A stretch of 64,000 bases of DNA from Cedecea neteri. Its GTDB lineage: Bacteria; Pseudomonadota; Gammaproteobacteria; Enterobacterales; Enterobacteriaceae. The translations under genes were made by a program, and so were the position numbers. The DNA lies in contig NZ_CP009459.1 in assembly GCF_000758325.1 (NCBI RefSeq), positions 1,178,001 through 1,242,000 on the forward strand. Direction: 5' to 3'. Below, piece after piece: positions 9,288 through 22,098 of the stretch. The notes under the pieces were generated by a model that did not search any database, had not been told where the DNA came from, and was given only the letters and a program-made list of their open reading frames with translations. Position 1 is the first letter of the stretch, and each line of letters starts with the position of its first letter.

Positions 9288-10298
9288 TTACAGAATATGC
9301 TTCTGTACCTCGGTATCTTTACGATCGAGATAATGGATAGACTGAATGCGGCGAATCGTGCGTGATTTACCGCGAATCAGCAGCGTCTCCGTGGTGGCCA
9401 TATTGCCTTTACGGGTGATCCCTTCCAGCAGATCGCCTTTGGTGATGCCGGTAGCAGAGAAAATAACGTTATCGTTACGCGCCATTTCATCGAGTTTTAG
9501 CACGCGTTCAGCCTCAATCCCCATCGCTTTGCAGCGCGCCAGCTCCTGCTCGCCGATGCGACGATTCTCTTCGCTGTCGCCTTTTACGTGGTGGCGAGCC
9601 AGCAGGCGGCCCTGCATATCGCCGTCCAGCGCGCGGATCACTGCCGCTGAAACCACACCTTCCGGCGCACCGCCGATGCCGTAGAGAACGTCAACTTCGC
9701 TGTCCGGCATACAGGTCAGAATTGAGGCGGCAACATCGCCATCGGGAATAGCAAACACGCGCACGCCAAGCTTCTGCATCTCTTTGATCGTTTCGTCGTG
9801 ACGTGGCTTGGCCAGAATTGTCACTGTCAATTCGCTAAGCGGTTTTTCCAGCGCAGCGGCGATGCGGCGTAGGTTGTCCTCGAGGTTGAGGTTAAGGTCA
9901 ATGACGCCTTTGGCTCCCGGCCCAACAATCAGTTTTTCCATATACATATCGGGCGCATTGAGGAATGTACCTTTATCGCCCACCGCGAGCACTGCCAGAG
10001 CGTTGGCCTGGCCCATCGCCGTCATGCGCGTACCTTCGATGGGGTCAACGGCGATATCGACCGCGTCGCCTTTGCCGGTTCCGACTTTTTCGCCGATGTA
10101 GAGCATCGGTGCTTCGTCAATTTCGCCTTCACCGATGACGATTTCGCCGTCGATATTGATTTGGTTAAGGACGATACGCATGGCGTTTACCGCTGCGCCG
10201 TCGGCGACATTTTTATCGCCGCGGCCAAGCCATTTGTAGCCAGCAAGGGCAGCGGCTTCGGTCACGCGGGAAAATTCGATGGCAAGTTCACGTTTCAT
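9288..10298 (-). CDS. glpX: Fructose-1,6-bisphosphatase class II
   Basis: Mn2+-dependent hydrolysis of fructose 1,6-bisphosphate in gluconeogenesis, useful when growing on glycerol. 336 residues from ATG at 10298; the open frame extends six codons further, but MKRELAIEFSRV is the family N-terminus. Metal and phosphate motifs visible: GEGEIDEAPML, DPIEGTRM, and GGAPEGV. Third gene of glpFKX, 106 bases after glpK with a weak hairpin between them. Confidence 0.97.
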   Translation of the reverse strand: MKRELAIEFSRVTEAAALAGYKWLGRGDKNVADGAAVNAMRIVLNQINIDGEIVIGEGEIDEAPMLYIGEKVGTGKGDAVDIAVDPIEGTRMTAMGQANALAVLAVGDKGTFLNAPDMYMEKLIVGPGAKGVIDLNLNLEDNLRRIAAALEKPLSELTVTILAKPRHDETIKEMQKLGVRVFAIPDGDVAASILTCMPDSEVDVLYGIGGAPEGVVSAAVIRALDGDMQGRLLARHHVKGDSEENRRIGEQELARCKAMGIEAERVLKLDEMARNDNVIFSATGITKGDLLEGITRKGNMATTETLLIRGKSRTIRRIQSIHYLDRKDTEVQKHIL

Positions 10299-10375
10299 AG
10301 CAGACTCATTTAGCAAACAGAATTGCCGGGGAGTTTAGCACAGGCGAGGAATGGGGCGGGAAAGGCAGAGACTGA

Positions 10376-10397
10376 AAGGCCCCTTTTCAGGGGCCTT
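10376..10397 (-). terminator. Intercistronic hairpin glpK-glpX
   Basis: AAGGCCCC / GGGGCCTT stem with a six-base loop, just past the glpK stop, followed by only a short T-run on the minus strand. It could be a partial terminator or mRNA-stability element lowering glpX relative to glpFK; its role is inferred. Confidence 0.5.
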
Positions 10398-10404
10398 GTA
10401 GCGA

Positions 10405-11934
<1,530 letters not shown>

Positions 11935-11940
11935 TCAGTA

Positions 11941-12795
11941 TTACAGTGCTTTTTGCTGAGAGGTCACCTTGCTGTCTGGCTTGTCTTCTTCGACAACGCA
12001 GACGTCGCATGGCAGGTGGCGACCAATCAATTTACGGTAACCGAATGCGCCAAGGGAAGCGCCGAGAATAGGCGCAAACAGCGGCACCAGGAAGTAAGGA
12101 ATATCTTTCCCACCGGTGAAGGCGACGTCGCCCCAGCCAGCCAGCCACGCAAAGGTCTTCGGCCCAAGGTCACGCGCTGGGTTCATCGCAAACCCGGTCA
12201 GTGGTCCCATGGACGCGCCGATCACCGCGATCAGCAGGCCAATCAGCAGCGGAGCCAGTGGGCCACGCGGCACGCCGTTGCCATCGTCGGTCAGCGCCAG
12301 AATGACGCCCATCAGAATGGCAGTGATCACCATTTCTACGGCGAATGCCTGTGCGAAGTTAATGTGTGGGTTCGGATAGGTGGAGAAGATGCCTGCCAAA
12401 TCCAGACTTTCTACGCTGCCGCGCACCATATGGTGCGTTTGTTCGTAGTCGAGGAACAGATTGTAATATAAGCCATAAACCAACGCGGCGGCGCAGAATG
12501 CGCCAAGGAACTGTGAAATAATAAACGGCACGACTTTGCGTCCGTCAAAACAAGCGAACAGCCAGAGTGCGATCGTTACTGCCGGGTTAAGATGTGCGCC
12601 GGAAACCCCTGCGGTCATATAGATGGCCATCGCCACCCCTAAGCCCCAGATGATGCTGATTTCCCACTGCCCGAAGGTGGCACCGGCCACTTTCAATGCA
12701 GCAACACATCCCACACCGAAGAAGATCAACAACGCGGTACCCATGAATTCGGCGATGCACTGGCCTTTTAAGGTTGTTGTAGCGGTCTGACTCAT
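11941..12795 (-). CDS. glpF: Glycerol uptake facilitator, aquaglyceroporin
   Basis: Inner-membrane channel for glycerol and small polyols. 284 residues with six membrane helices and the two half-helix NPA signatures, HLNPAVTIAL (about 68) and MNPARDLGP (about 203). The arginine after the second NPA is the selectivity-filter residue. First gene of glpFKX. The ATG is preceded by AGGACC. The C-terminal tail is soluble and acidic. Confidence 0.98.
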   Translation of the reverse strand: MSQTATTTLKGQCIAEFMGTALLIFFGVGCVAALKVAGATFGQWEISIIWGLGVAMAIYMTAGVSGAHLNPAVTIALWLFACFDGRKVVPFIISQFLGAFCAAALVYGLYYNLFLDYEQTHHMVRGSVESLDLAGIFSTYPNPHINFAQAFAVEMVITAILMGVILALTDDGNGVPRGPLAPLLIGLLIAVIGASMGPLTGFAMNPARDLGPKTFAWLAGWGDVAFTGGKDIPYFLVPLFAPILGASLGAFGYRKLIGRHLPCDVCVVEEDKPDSKVTSQQKAL

Positions 12796-12874
12796 AGTGG
12801 GGTCCTGAAGGCAAATTGATGATTATTGTTGTCGAGCATCCTTGTCACCTTTATGCCATGTAGGCATGGTGTTA

Positions 12875-12914
12875 ATTTATCGTTAACGAGCACAAACGAG
12901 AAATATCGAACTTA
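12875..12914 (-). promoter_or_regulatory. Tandem GlpR operator candidates
   Basis: Two abutting imperfect palindromes with TCG...CGA half-sites at the spacing of the glycerol 3-phosphate repressor GlpR. They lie about 80-120 bases upstream of glpF, overlapping the expected transcription start. Supported by resemblance to the E. coli operator, not by a scan. Confidence 0.7.
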
Positions 12915-13100
12915 AAATGTGCGTGGTGCGTCAAGAAAATGAGCGTTTTCGCGCTAAAAAATGAGCGGTGCTTCATGGGAACGCTGGGGGAATTAGGCGT
13001 TTTGTTAATGTGTTTTTTTAACAATTGGAGCCAGCCAGGAAACGCTGCTTTCGGCATAGACTGAAAAACGTCATGTTACGCAAAGAGCGCGGTAAGCCGC

Positions 13101-13129
13101 TGGACACGGGCATCCGGGCTACTTACAAT
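13101..13129 (+). promoter_or_regulatory. zapB sigma-70 promoter
   Basis: TGGACA and TACAAT hexamers separated by exactly 17 bases, about 100 bases before the zapB start. Confidence 0.6.
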
Positions 13130-13231
13130 CGAGTTACGCTACGTGTTGCGCATACGTTCATAAAGGCGTCGCCGAAGAATCGGGACGAGGATAGCCATCC
13201 ATCAACGCCTTGCCATTCAGGAGAGTTCGAA

Positions 13232-13471
13232 ATGTCATTTGAAGTGTTTGAGAAACTGGAAGCAAAAGTTCAGCAGGCGGTTGACACGATTACGTTGTTA
13301 CAGATGGAAATCGAAGAGCTGAAAGAGAAAAATAACGGTCTGGCTCAGGAAGTTCAGCAGGCACAAAGCAACCACGAAGAGCTGGTGCGTGAAAACAGCA
13401 GCCTGAAAGAACAACAGCACGTCTGGCAGGAGCGTTTGCACGCGCTGCTGGGCAAAATGGAAGAAGTGTAA
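13232..13471 (+). CDS. zapB: Cell division factor ZapB
   Basis: 79-residue coiled-coil protein that joins the Z-ring through ZapA and links it to the MatP-bound terminus region. Almost the whole chain is a heptad coiled coil (for example [20 protein letters not shown]). Start ATG at 13232 has CAGGAGAG in front and gives the family N-terminus [10 protein letters not shown]; the reading frame is open further upstream but without support. Same location as in E. coli, between glpF and rraA. Confidence 0.96.
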   Translation: MSFEVFEKLEAKVQQAVDTITLLQMEIEELKEKNNGLAQEVQQAQSNHEELVRENSSLKEQQHVWQERLHALLGKMEEV

Positions 13472-13493
13472 TTCCTGCTTCCGACAAAAAAGA

Positions 13494-13518
13494 ACGGGCG
13501 CCTCAGGCGCCCGTTTTG
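13494..13518. terminator. Terminator between zapB and rraA
   Basis: Perfect nine-base stem ACGGGCGCC / GGCGCCCGT with TCA loop, followed by TTT on the plus strand and preceded by an A-rich run that gives U's on the minus strand. Serves both convergent genes. Confidence 0.92.
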
Positions 13519-13534
13519 CTATTCATCGACCGGA

Positions 13535-14020
13535 TTACTCAATATCCAGCGGATCTTCGGAGAGAATGATGCCGGTGTTATCGGCATACAGATGATCGCC
13601 TGAGAAGAAGGTCACGCCACCAAAATTGACGCGCACATCGCTTTCGCCAATGCCTTCTCCCGCGGAGCCCGCCGGGATAGCGGCAATCGCCTGGATGCCA
13701 ATGTCCAGCTCTTCCAGGTCATCCACCTGGCGCACCGCGCCGTACACTACAATGCCTTCCCACTCGTTTTGCAGCGCAAGACGAGCCAGTTCCGCATCAA
13801 TCAGCGCGCGGCGTACTGAACCACCGCCGTCTACCAGCAGGACTCGCCCACGGCCATTCTCTTCGAGCAGATCGTACAGCAACCCGTTGTCCTCGAAACA
13901 TTTCACCGTGATGATTTGCCCACCAAATGACGAGCGGCCACCGAAGTTGGAGAACAACGGCTCAACGACGTTGACCTCTTCCTGGTAGATGTCACAAAGC
14001 TCAGAAGTATCGTATTTCAT
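13535..14020 (-). CDS. rraA: Regulator of ribonuclease activity A
   Basis: Trimeric ring protein that binds RNase E and inhibits its activity, altering degradosome composition. 161 residues from ATG at 14020 ([15 protein letters not shown], the family N-terminus). The conserved [16 protein letters not shown] segment comes from the ancestral methyltransferase-like fold. Its tail is acidic (LSEDPLDIE). Lies 95 bases downstream of menA on the same strand, as in E. coli. Confidence 0.97.
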   Translation of the reverse strand: MKYDTSELCDIYQEEVNVVEPLFSNFGGRSSFGGQIITVKCFEDNGLLYDLLEENGRGRVLLVDGGGSVRRALIDAELARLALQNEWEGIVVYGAVRQVDDLEELDIGIQAIAAIPAGSAGEGIGESDVRVNFGGVTFFSGDHLYADNTGIILSEDPLDIE

Positions 14021-14115
14021 AGGATTAAGGTTCATTTGCTGCAGGAGTTGTCAGTATATCGCGTTCTGTTAACTGTTGGCAAAATCATCAATTGTTAATT
14101 GATATTTGTCAGCCC

Positions 14116-15042
14116 TCAGGCGACGGTAGCGAGGACGACGCCCAGAGCAAACAGCAAATTCGTTAGCAACGCGGCTTTGACTGTACGCTCCAGCATCGGG
14201 CGCATCGCCACGGGATCTTGCTCCCGCATGACGTAGACAACCTGCTTGAGCAGCAGCGGCGCGGCCAGAACAAATAACCATCCCCACAGGCTCTTGAGCC
14301 AGATAAGGTTAAACAGGGCGAGACAGGCCAAAGCCCCGATGAGCAGGGCGGCATGATAGCGGCGTGCAACAATTGGCCCCAGGCGCACAGCAAGGGTATT
14401 TTTACCGTTCTCACGATCGCTATCGATATCACGCAGGTTATTGATATTCAGCACTGCAGTGGCGAGTAACCCACAGGCCGTGGCCGGCAGAATCACCAGC
14501 GCTGCCAGCGAGTTAGCCTGCAGATACCAGGTGCCCGCCACGCTGATCCAACCGAAGAACACCAGGACTGAGATATCTCCCAGCCCCATGTAGCCATAAG
14601 GACGGGTGCCGACGGTATAGGTAATGGCGGCGACGATAGACAGTAACCCAAGTAGCAAGAAGCCCATGAAGTCGGAGAAAGTATGGCAGGCAAGGGCGAC
14701 CAGCGACAGACCCGACAGACAAATGAGGATGACGGTGATGACCAGTGCACGTTTCATCTGCGCCTGAGTAATCATCCCTTTTTGCATCCCGCGTAATGGC
14801 CCGAGACGGTCTTCTTTGTCGCTGCCTTTGACCGCGTCGCCATAGTCATTGGCGAGGTTAGACAGGATCTGCAAAAGCCCGGCGGTCAGCAGCGCCAGCA
14901 GCGCCACTGCCGGGTCAAAGACACCTTGCCAGTAAGTCAGGGCCGAACCGCAGACGATTGAAGCAAACGCCAGAGGCAGCGTGCGTGGGCGAAGGCTTTC
15001 CAGCCAGGCCTGGGTGACACTTGTAGATTGCGAATCGCTCAT
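14116..15042 (-). CDS. menA: 1,4-dihydroxy-2-naphthoate polyprenyltransferase
   Basis: Membrane UbiA-family prenyltransferase attaching the octaprenyl chain to DHNA, giving demethylmenaquinone. 308 residues, about eight or nine helices. The two aspartate-rich prenyl-diphosphate sites are visible: NDYGDAVKGSDKED from N65 and NINNLRDIDSDRENGKNT near 195-212. Start at 15042 gives MSDSQSTSVTQAWLESLRP. Follows hslU after a terminator. Confidence 0.97.
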   Translation of the reverse strand: MSDSQSTSVTQAWLESLRPRTLPLAFASIVCGSALTYWQGVFDPAVALLALLTAGLLQILSNLANDYGDAVKGSDKEDRLGPLRGMQKGMITQAQMKRALVITVILICLSGLSLVALACHTFSDFMGFLLLGLLSIVAAITYTVGTRPYGYMGLGDISVLVFFGWISVAGTWYLQANSLAALVILPATACGLLATAVLNINNLRDIDSDRENGKNTLAVRLGPIVARRYHAALLIGALACLALFNLIWLKSLWGWLFVLAAPLLLKQVVYVMREQDPVAMRPMLERTVKAALLTNLLFALGVVLATVA

Positions 15043-15066
15043 TATTTGGTTGCCAGTTTAGATAAA

Positions 15067-15092
15067 AAATGGAGGGCATAAGCCCTCCATTT
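15067..15092 (-). terminator. hslVU terminator
   Basis: On the minus strand AAATGGAGGGC, TTAT loop, GCCCTCCATTT and further T's; an 11-base-pair stem between hslU and menA. Confidence 0.93.
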
Positions 15093-15118
15093 CAAATGAA
15101 GAAAATGCGTTAGCCGGA

Positions 15119-16453
15119 TTATAGGATAAAACGGCTCAGGTCTTCATCTGCAACCAGCTCATCCAGATGTTTACCGACGTATTCGGCATCGATCAGGATG
15201 GACTGACCATCTAACTCGCTGGCGTCATAGGAGATATCTTCCATCAGACGTTCAAGGACTGTGTGCAGACGACGCGCCCCGATGTTTTCGGTTGATTCGT
15301 TCACCTGCCACGCCGCCTGAGCAATACGACGAATACCATCTTCGGTAAAGTCGATGTTCACGCCTTCGGTTGCCATCAGCGCTTTGTACTGTACGGTCAC
15401 GGAGGCGTTAGGTTCGGTCAGGATGCGCTCGAAATCGTCCACGGTCAGCGCCTGCAGCTCAACGCGAATAGGCAAGCGCCCCTGCAGCTCAGGAATAAGG
15501 TCTGACGGGCTGGCAACCTGGAATGCGCCGGACGCGATAAACAGAATGTGGTCAGTTTTTACCATGCCGTGCTTGGTGGAAACGGTGCAACCTTCTACCA
15601 GCGGCAGCAGGTCACGCTGTACGCCTTCGCGGGACACATCCGGGCCGGAACTGTTGCCGCCGCGCTTACAAATTTTGTCGATTTCGTCAATAAACACGAT
15701 CCCGTGCTGCTCAACTGCGTCGATGGCGTCCTGCTTCAGCTCTTCCGGGTTCACCAGCTTCGCCGCTTCTTCTTCCACCAGCAGCTTCATCGCATCTTTG
15801 ATTTTCAGCTTGCGTGGTTTTTGCTTCTGGCCGCCCAGGTTCTGGAACATGGACTGCAGCTGGCTGGTCATCTCTTCCATGCCAGGAGGAGCCATAATTT
15901 CAACGCCCATCGGCGCAGCGGCGAGATCGATTTCGATCTCTTTATCATCCAGTTGCCCTTCGCGCAGTTTCTTGCGGAACGACTGGCGAGCTGCGGAAGG
16001 TTCCTGCTGGGCTTCCGCCTGACCCCAGTTGTTCTTCGCCGGTGGGATCAGCACGTCGAGAATGCGCTCTTCGGCCATCTCTTCAGCGCGGTAGCGATTC
16101 TTCTCGATAGACTGCATGCGTACCATTTTGACTGCGGCATCGGTCAGATCGCGGATAATGGAATCCACTTCTTTGCCCACATAGCCGACTTCGGTGAATT
16201 TGGTCGCTTCAACTTTGATGAACGGCGCGTTGGCCAGTTTTGCCAGGCGGCGGGCAATTTCGGTTTTACCCACGCCGGTCGGGCCGATCATCAGAATGTT
16301 TTTAGGGGTAACTTCATGGCGCAGCTCTTCATCAAGCTGCATACGGCGCCAGCGGTTACGTAAGGCGATAGCGACGGAGCGCTTAGCGTTGTCCTGGCCG
16401 ATAATGTGTTTATTCAGCTCGCTAACAATTTCGCGTGGGGTCATTTCAGACAT
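15119..16453 (-). CDS. hslU: ATPase subunit of HslVU protease
   Basis: AAA+ unfoldase that feeds proteins such as SulA and RpoH to the HslV peptidase. 444 residues. Walker A GPTGVGKT at 57-64, Walker [10 protein letters not shown] near 250, an intermediate I-domain around 110-240 rich in charged residues, sensor [10 protein letters not shown], and the C-terminal EDLSRFIL that docks into HslV. Nine bases downstream of hslV in one operon. Confidence 0.98.
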   Translation of the reverse strand: MSEMTPREIVSELNKHIIGQDNAKRSVAIALRNRWRRMQLDEELRHEVTPKNILMIGPTGVGKTEIARRLAKLANAPFIKVEATKFTEVGYVGKEVDSIIRDLTDAAVKMVRMQSIEKNRYRAEEMAEERILDVLIPPAKNNWGQAEAQQEPSAARQSFRKKLREGQLDDKEIEIDLAAAPMGVEIMAPPGMEEMTSQLQSMFQNLGGQKQKPRKLKIKDAMKLLVEEEAAKLVNPEELKQDAIDAVEQHGIVFIDEIDKICKRGGNSSGPDVSREGVQRDLLPLVEGCTVSTKHGMVKTDHILFIASGAFQVASPSDLIPELQGRLPIRVELQALTVDDFERILTEPNASVTVQYKALMATEGVNIDFTEDGIRRIAQAAWQVNESTENIGARRLHTVLERLMEDISYDASELDGQSILIDAEYVGKHLDELVADEDLSRFIL

Positions 16454-16462
16454 GGGAGATCC

Positions 16463-16993
16463 TTACGCTTTAGACGGTAATTCTTCGATGGTATGGAAGT
16501 GGTTGGTATAGACGCAGATATCACCTGCAATATCCAACGCTTTCACAGCGATATCGCGCGCGCCCATTTCGGTATTTTCCAGAAGGGCACGGGCTGCAGC
16601 CTGGGCGTACGGGCCGCCGGAGCCAATGGCAATCAGATCGTTTTCAGGCTGGATGACGTCCCCGTTACCGGTGATGATCAGCGACGCGCTTTCGTCGGCC
16701 ACGGCCAGCAGCGCCTCAAGCTTGCGCAGCATGCGGTCGGTACGCCAGTCTTTTGCCAGCTCAACGGCGGCTTTAACCAGGTGACCCTGATGCATTTCCA
16801 GCTTGCGCTCAAACAGTTCGAACAGCGTGAAGGCATCCGCAGTACCGCCGGCAAAACCTGCGATCACTTTATCGTTGTACAGGCGACGTACTTTTTTGAC
16901 GTTACCTTTCATGACGGTATTACCCAGCGTGGCCTGGCCATCGCCGGCAATAACCACATGGCCGTTACGACGTACACTTACTATTGTTGTCAC
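16463..16993 (-). CDS. hslV: HslV peptidase subunit
   Basis: Proteasome-beta-like threonine peptidase, 176 residues. It begins with GTG at 16993, behind AAGGGG; removal of Met exposes the catalytic Thr of [25 protein letters not shown] is the conserved substrate-groove segment. The upstream region has a sigma-32-like promoter, fitting heat-shock control. Confidence 0.98.
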   Translation of the reverse strand: MTTIVSVRRNGHVVIAGDGQATLGNTVMKGNVKKVRRLYNDKVIAGFAGGTADAFTLFELFERKLEMHQGHLVKAAVELAKDWRTDRMLRKLEALLAVADESASLIITGNGDVIQPENDLIAIGSGGPYAQAAARALLENTEMGARDIAVKALDIAGDICVYTNHFHTIEELPSKA

Positions 16994-17025
16994 GATCGGA
17001 CCCCTTTTGCATCAGCTAAACAGGA

Positions 17026-17046
17026 GCCCTGCGCGGTGCGCAGGGC
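17026..17046 (-). repeat. Perfect hairpin in hslV leader
   Basis: Inverted repeat GCCCTGCGC / GCGCAGGGC with GGT centre in the 5' untranslated region of hslVU on the minus strand. It lacks a U-tract, so it is not a normal terminator; a leader stem-loop stabilising the message is likely, and a 5' hairpin stabilising hslVU mRNA is known in E. coli. Confidence 0.7.
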
Positions 17047-17059
17047 CTAATGCCATTAT

Positions 17060-17087
17060 AAATGGGGGGCAATTTTGGGGTTTCAAC
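17060..17087 (-). promoter_or_regulatory. Sigma-32 type promoter of hslVU
   Basis: Minus strand: TTGAAA (complement of 17081-17086), 13 bases, CCCCATTT (complement of 17060-17067). This is the heat-shock consensus CTTGAAA-N13-CCCCATNT. The -35 element covers the ftsN stop codon. A TATAAT-like hexamer overlaps immediately downstream (complement of 17055-17060). Confidence 0.82.
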
Positions 17088-18087
17088 CCCCGGCGGCAAG
17101 ACGAATACAGCTGGTATGGCCAGCCATCTTCAGCCGATTGATGGTACCGTCGGCATTGTCTTTACCTTTGATTGGCCCAATGACGACGCGGTTCCAGCCG
17201 TTATTGGTGGTAATGCGGGAGTCAAACCCTTCAAATGCCAGCTGAGCACGAACTGTTTCTGCCTGCTCGCTGCCTTTAAACGAACCACACTGCACCATCC
17301 AGCGTTTTTCGTCTTTTTTCTCCTGAGCAGCAGGAGCCTGCTTAGCTACTTCCGGCTCACGCGTAATTGGCGCAGGCTGAGCTTCACGCTGAACCGGTTT
17401 GGTTTGTTGTGGCGCTTTTTGCTGGCTGTGCGGCGGCGTCTGCAGCAGATCCTGATACGGCTGCTGGTTATTTGCCGTTGAGGTTTTCGGCTGTTGCTGC
17501 GGCACAGTTTTTGGCTGCTGGTATGGCTGTTCCGCTACACGCTGCTGAACCCGAGGCTGCTGCGTTTGCGTGTTCCACTGCTGCTGTTGCACGGGCTGAG
17601 TTTGCTGCACAATCTGTTTCTGGCGCTGCAGCGTTTGCTGGCGCTGGGCAGGCGTTTGCTCATTCCACGGGACTTCATTCAGCTGCGTTGGCTGCTGGCG
17701 CATATCCGCCTGCATTTGCTCGAGCAACTGGCGCTGTTCGTTGGTTAGCTGACTTTGATTCATGACTTCGCCGCCGGCGGTAGGTTCGGTAGGCGCACGG
17801 ACGCCGGGCTGGCGGTTTTCCAGCTCTTTAATATAACGCCAGCGCTCTTCTGGTTTTGGCGGCAAGCCATTGCCGGTCACTTTGTGGCCAGGGAGCGCGT
17901 CAATCTCTTCTTTCTTATGGTGAGTAATAAAGTAAAGAGCGCCAACAAAGGCCACCACGACTGCGGCCGCAATGGCAACCATCGTTGGAGAGACGGAGGG
18001 CAGACTACGTTGCTTTTTGCGGGGTGTACTTTTTTTGCGCCGCGTCCCTGCCGATTGCCCGCGGCTTACATAATCTCGTTGTGCCAC
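17083..18087 (-). CDS. ftsN: Cell division protein FtsN
   Basis: Late divisome protein that triggers septal peptidoglycan synthesis through FtsA, FtsQLB and FtsWI. 334 residues starting at GTG 18087. Cytoplasmic basic N-terminus (binds FtsA), a single membrane helix at about 34-55 (VSPTMVAIAAAVVVAFVGA), a long periplasmic linker of about 60-250 very rich in Gln and Pro that includes the essential helix region around LTNEQRQLLEQMQADMRQQ, and the SPOR domain (about 257-334) binding denuded glycan. The Gln-rich linker is the variable part among enterics. Confidence 0.97.
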   Translation of the reverse strand: MAQRDYVSRGQSAGTRRKKSTPRKKQRSLPSVSPTMVAIAAAVVVAFVGALYFITHHKKEEIDALPGHKVTGNGLPPKPEERWRYIKELENRQPGVRAPTEPTAGGEVMNQSQLTNEQRQLLEQMQADMRQQPTQLNEVPWNEQTPAQRQQTLQRQKQIVQQTQPVQQQQWNTQTQQPRVQQRVAEQPYQQPKTVPQQQPKTSTANNQQPYQDLLQTPPHSQQKAPQQTKPVQREAQPAPITREPEVAKQAPAAQEKKDEKRWMVQCGSFKGSEQAETVRAQLAFEGFDSRITTNNGWNRVVIGPIKGKDNADGTINRLKMAGHTSCIRLAAGG

Positions 18088-18176
18088 TATCGTTTCGCTG
18101 TCTTTATTCGTTTATCAGTCCGCCATGTTACTTAAGGGGCGGGGCTTTGACCAGTTTATGCAGTCTTAAAAACGGC

Positions 18177-19211
18177 TCAATTTCTGCTGCCGGGCGCGGC
18201 GGTACTGCCTCGCTCAATAAGATCGCAATCCAGCAGGCGTGAGCCGCTGTTAACGTTTTGGCCGTTCATGTTGTCCAGCAATAGCAGCATAGCTTCCTTA
18301 CCAATATCGAAACGGGGTTGCGCTACGGTGGTGAGGGGCGGGTCACAGAACTGCGACAGGGCAATGTCGTCGAAGCCCATAATCGATAAATCTTCCGGCA
18401 CTTTAAGCCCGCTGCGCTTCGCCTGAGACAGCGCCCCTAGCGCCATCACGTCGCTATGGCAGAAAATGGCGGTTGGCGGTTCGGGCAGGGCAATAAGCTG
18501 TGCCAGCGCTGCGGCGCCTGCTTCATAGGTGAAATCACCGCGTGCAATATAGTGAGGATCGACGACGATGCCGTTGCGGCGCAGCGCCTGAACGTATCCC
18601 TGTAAGCGATAATGGCAGAGCGGCATTTCTTCAGGCCCGGCAATACAGGCAATGCGCTGATGCCCGAGCTCTTGCAGATAGTAAACGGCGTTAAAGGCGG
18701 CGGTCAGATTGTCGATATGCACCGTGGGCAGTTCCAGCTCAGGGGCAAACTCATTGGCCATGACCATCGGCGGCAGATTGCGCTGCTCTTCTTTGCTGGC
18801 GTCAAACGGCAGGCGTGAGCCCAGCAGCAGCATGCCATCAATTTGTTTGGTGATGATCAGGTCGATGAAGGTTTTTTCCTGCTGATTTTGGTGGGCGCAA
18901 TCGCCAATCAGCACGAGGTAGCCGTGTGAAGCTGCGGTGACTTCAATCCCGCGAATGATTTCGCTGAAAAACGGATCGCAGATATCCGGCACGATGACCA
19001 GAATAGTGCGTGATTCGCTGCGTTTGATGTTACGCCCCAGAGAATGAGGCAAATACCCCACTTCAATCGCCGCCTGTTCCACGCGATTACGGGTGCTTTG
19101 TGAAACTTTGTCCGGGTTCATTAAGGCGCGGGATACCGTTGCAGTAGACACTTTTGCCTGCACGGCGACATCTTTCATGGTGGCATTCACCACCGGTTTC
19201 TTCGGCTTCAC
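18177..19211 (-). CDS. cytR: CytR, LacI-family repressor of nucleoside uptake
   Basis: Cytidine-responsive repressor that acts with CRP on deo, udp, cdd, nup and tsx promoters. 344 residues. N-terminal HTH MKDVAVQAKVSTATVSRAL at 12-30 with hinge to about 62, then a periplasmic-binding-protein-like effector domain. GTG start at 19211 with GAGGAG five bases upstream. Located after priA in the same direction. A palindrome at 19291-19304 in its upstream region may be a control site. Confidence 0.96.
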   Translation of the reverse strand: MKPKKPVVNATMKDVAVQAKVSTATVSRALMNPDKVSQSTRNRVEQAAIEVGYLPHSLGRNIKRSESRTILVIVPDICDPFFSEIIRGIEVTAASHGYLVLIGDCAHQNQQEKTFIDLIITKQIDGMLLLGSRLPFDASKEEQRNLPPMVMANEFAPELELPTVHIDNLTAAFNAVYYLQELGHQRIACIAGPEEMPLCHYRLQGYVQALRRNGIVVDPHYIARGDFTYEAGAAALAQLIALPEPPTAIFCHSDVMALGALSQAKRSGLKVPEDLSIMGFDDIALSQFCDPPLTTVAQPRFDIGKEAMLLLLDNMNGQNVNSGSRLLDCDLIERGSTAAPGSRN

Positions 19212-19290
19212 TTCTTCTCCTCACATGCACGCCGCTATCGTCAACACTCCTGTGTGTCTGACAGTCATCACATTCTTAGCAGAAGTTGGC

Positions 19291-19304
19291 TGTAAGCGGT
19301 TACA
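19291..19304. promoter_or_regulatory. Palindrome upstream of cytR
   Basis: TGTAAGCGGTTACA, five-base arms around a GCGG centre, 80-93 bases before the cytR start. It resembles LacI/GalR-family operators. Nearby are TCACAAGAAATGTGA half-sites that could bind CRP (19311-19325). Function inferred. Confidence 0.35.
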
Positions 19305-19372
19305 AATTTTTCACAAGAAATGTGATGAGTATTAGATTTTTCGATCGGCTTCGCATAACCAGCCCGATTGTG

Positions 19373-21601
<2,229 letters not shown>

Positions 21602-21639
21602 TTAGTGTACACTGTGCGCTTGCAAAATTGCGGATCAGT

Positions 21640-21668
21640 TTGCACCGGGTGAGCAATTTCTGTATGAT
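21640..21668 (+). promoter_or_regulatory. rpmE sigma-70 promoter
   Basis: TTGCAC (21640-21645), 17 bases, TATGAT (21663-21668): a near-consensus promoter giving a leader of roughly 100 bases before rpmE. Confidence 0.8.
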
Positions 21669-21777
21669 TCGCCGCCTTTGATGCGCAGTTTTGGTATCAA
21701 AAAACCTAATTTATTAACATCGCGTGGTGTCTGGCGTTAGGGCTGGAAGAGCGACGCGGCCTTTACCGAGGTTTACC

Positions 21778-21993
21778 ATGAAAAAAGATATCCATCCTAA
21801 ATACGAAGAAATTACTGCAAACTGCTCTTGCGGTAATGTTATCAAGATCCGCTCCACCGTAGGTCACGATCTGAACCTGGACGTATGTGGTCAGTGCCAC
21901 CCGTTCTACACTGGTAAACAGCGTGATGTTGCTACCGGCGGCCGTGTTGATCGCTTCAACAAGCGCTTCAGCGTACCAGGCGCGAAAAAATAA
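21778..21993 (+). CDS. rpmE: Ribosomal protein bL31, zinc-binding form
   Basis: Bridges the 30S head and 50S central protuberance. 71 residues from ATG 21778 (GAGG upstream); the frame is open upstream, but [12 protein letters not shown] is the family start. Cysteines 16, 18, 37 and 40 form the zinc ribbon, so this is the C+ version replaced by YkgM under zinc limitation. A long leader precedes it, compatible with the autogenous control reported for bL31. Confidence 0.98.
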   Translation: MKKDIHPKYEEITANCSCGNVIKIRSTVGHDLNLDVCGQCHPFYTGKQRDVATGGRVDRFNKRFSVPGAKK

Positions 21994-22013
21994 GTTTCGC
22001 ACTCTGGAAAGAG

Positions 22014-22038
22014 AAAGGCGCCTGAAGGCGCCTTTTTT
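22014..22038 (+). terminator. rpmE terminator
   Basis: AAAGGCGCC / GGCGCCTTT with TGAA loop followed by T-run. Confidence 0.93.
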
Positions 22039-22065
22039 GTGTCTGTTATCCGGTAAAACAATAAG

Positions 22066-22088
22066 AAAAGGCGCCCGCAGACGCCTTA
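22066..22088 (-). terminator. metJ terminator
   Basis: Minus strand AAGGCG-TCTGCGGG-CGCCTTTTCTT just beyond the metJ stop; the shorter stem of the convergent rpmE/metJ pair. Confidence 0.75.
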
Positions 22089-22098
22089 ACACCAGATC

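Larger units (their letters stand above)
12796..13231. promoter_or_regulatory. Divergent control region glpFKX / zapB
   Basis: 436 bases without a gene. Leftward it carries the glpFKX promoter region: two adjoining 20-base GlpR-type operators at 12875-12894 (centre TCGTTAACGA) and 12895-12914 (ACGAGAAATATCGAA), closely matching the E. coli glpFK operator sequence as I remember it. Rightward it carries a zapB promoter, TGGACA (13101-13106), 17 bases, TACAAT (13124-13129). The stretch 12960-13020 is unremarkable apart from being T/G-rich. Confidence 0.75.
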
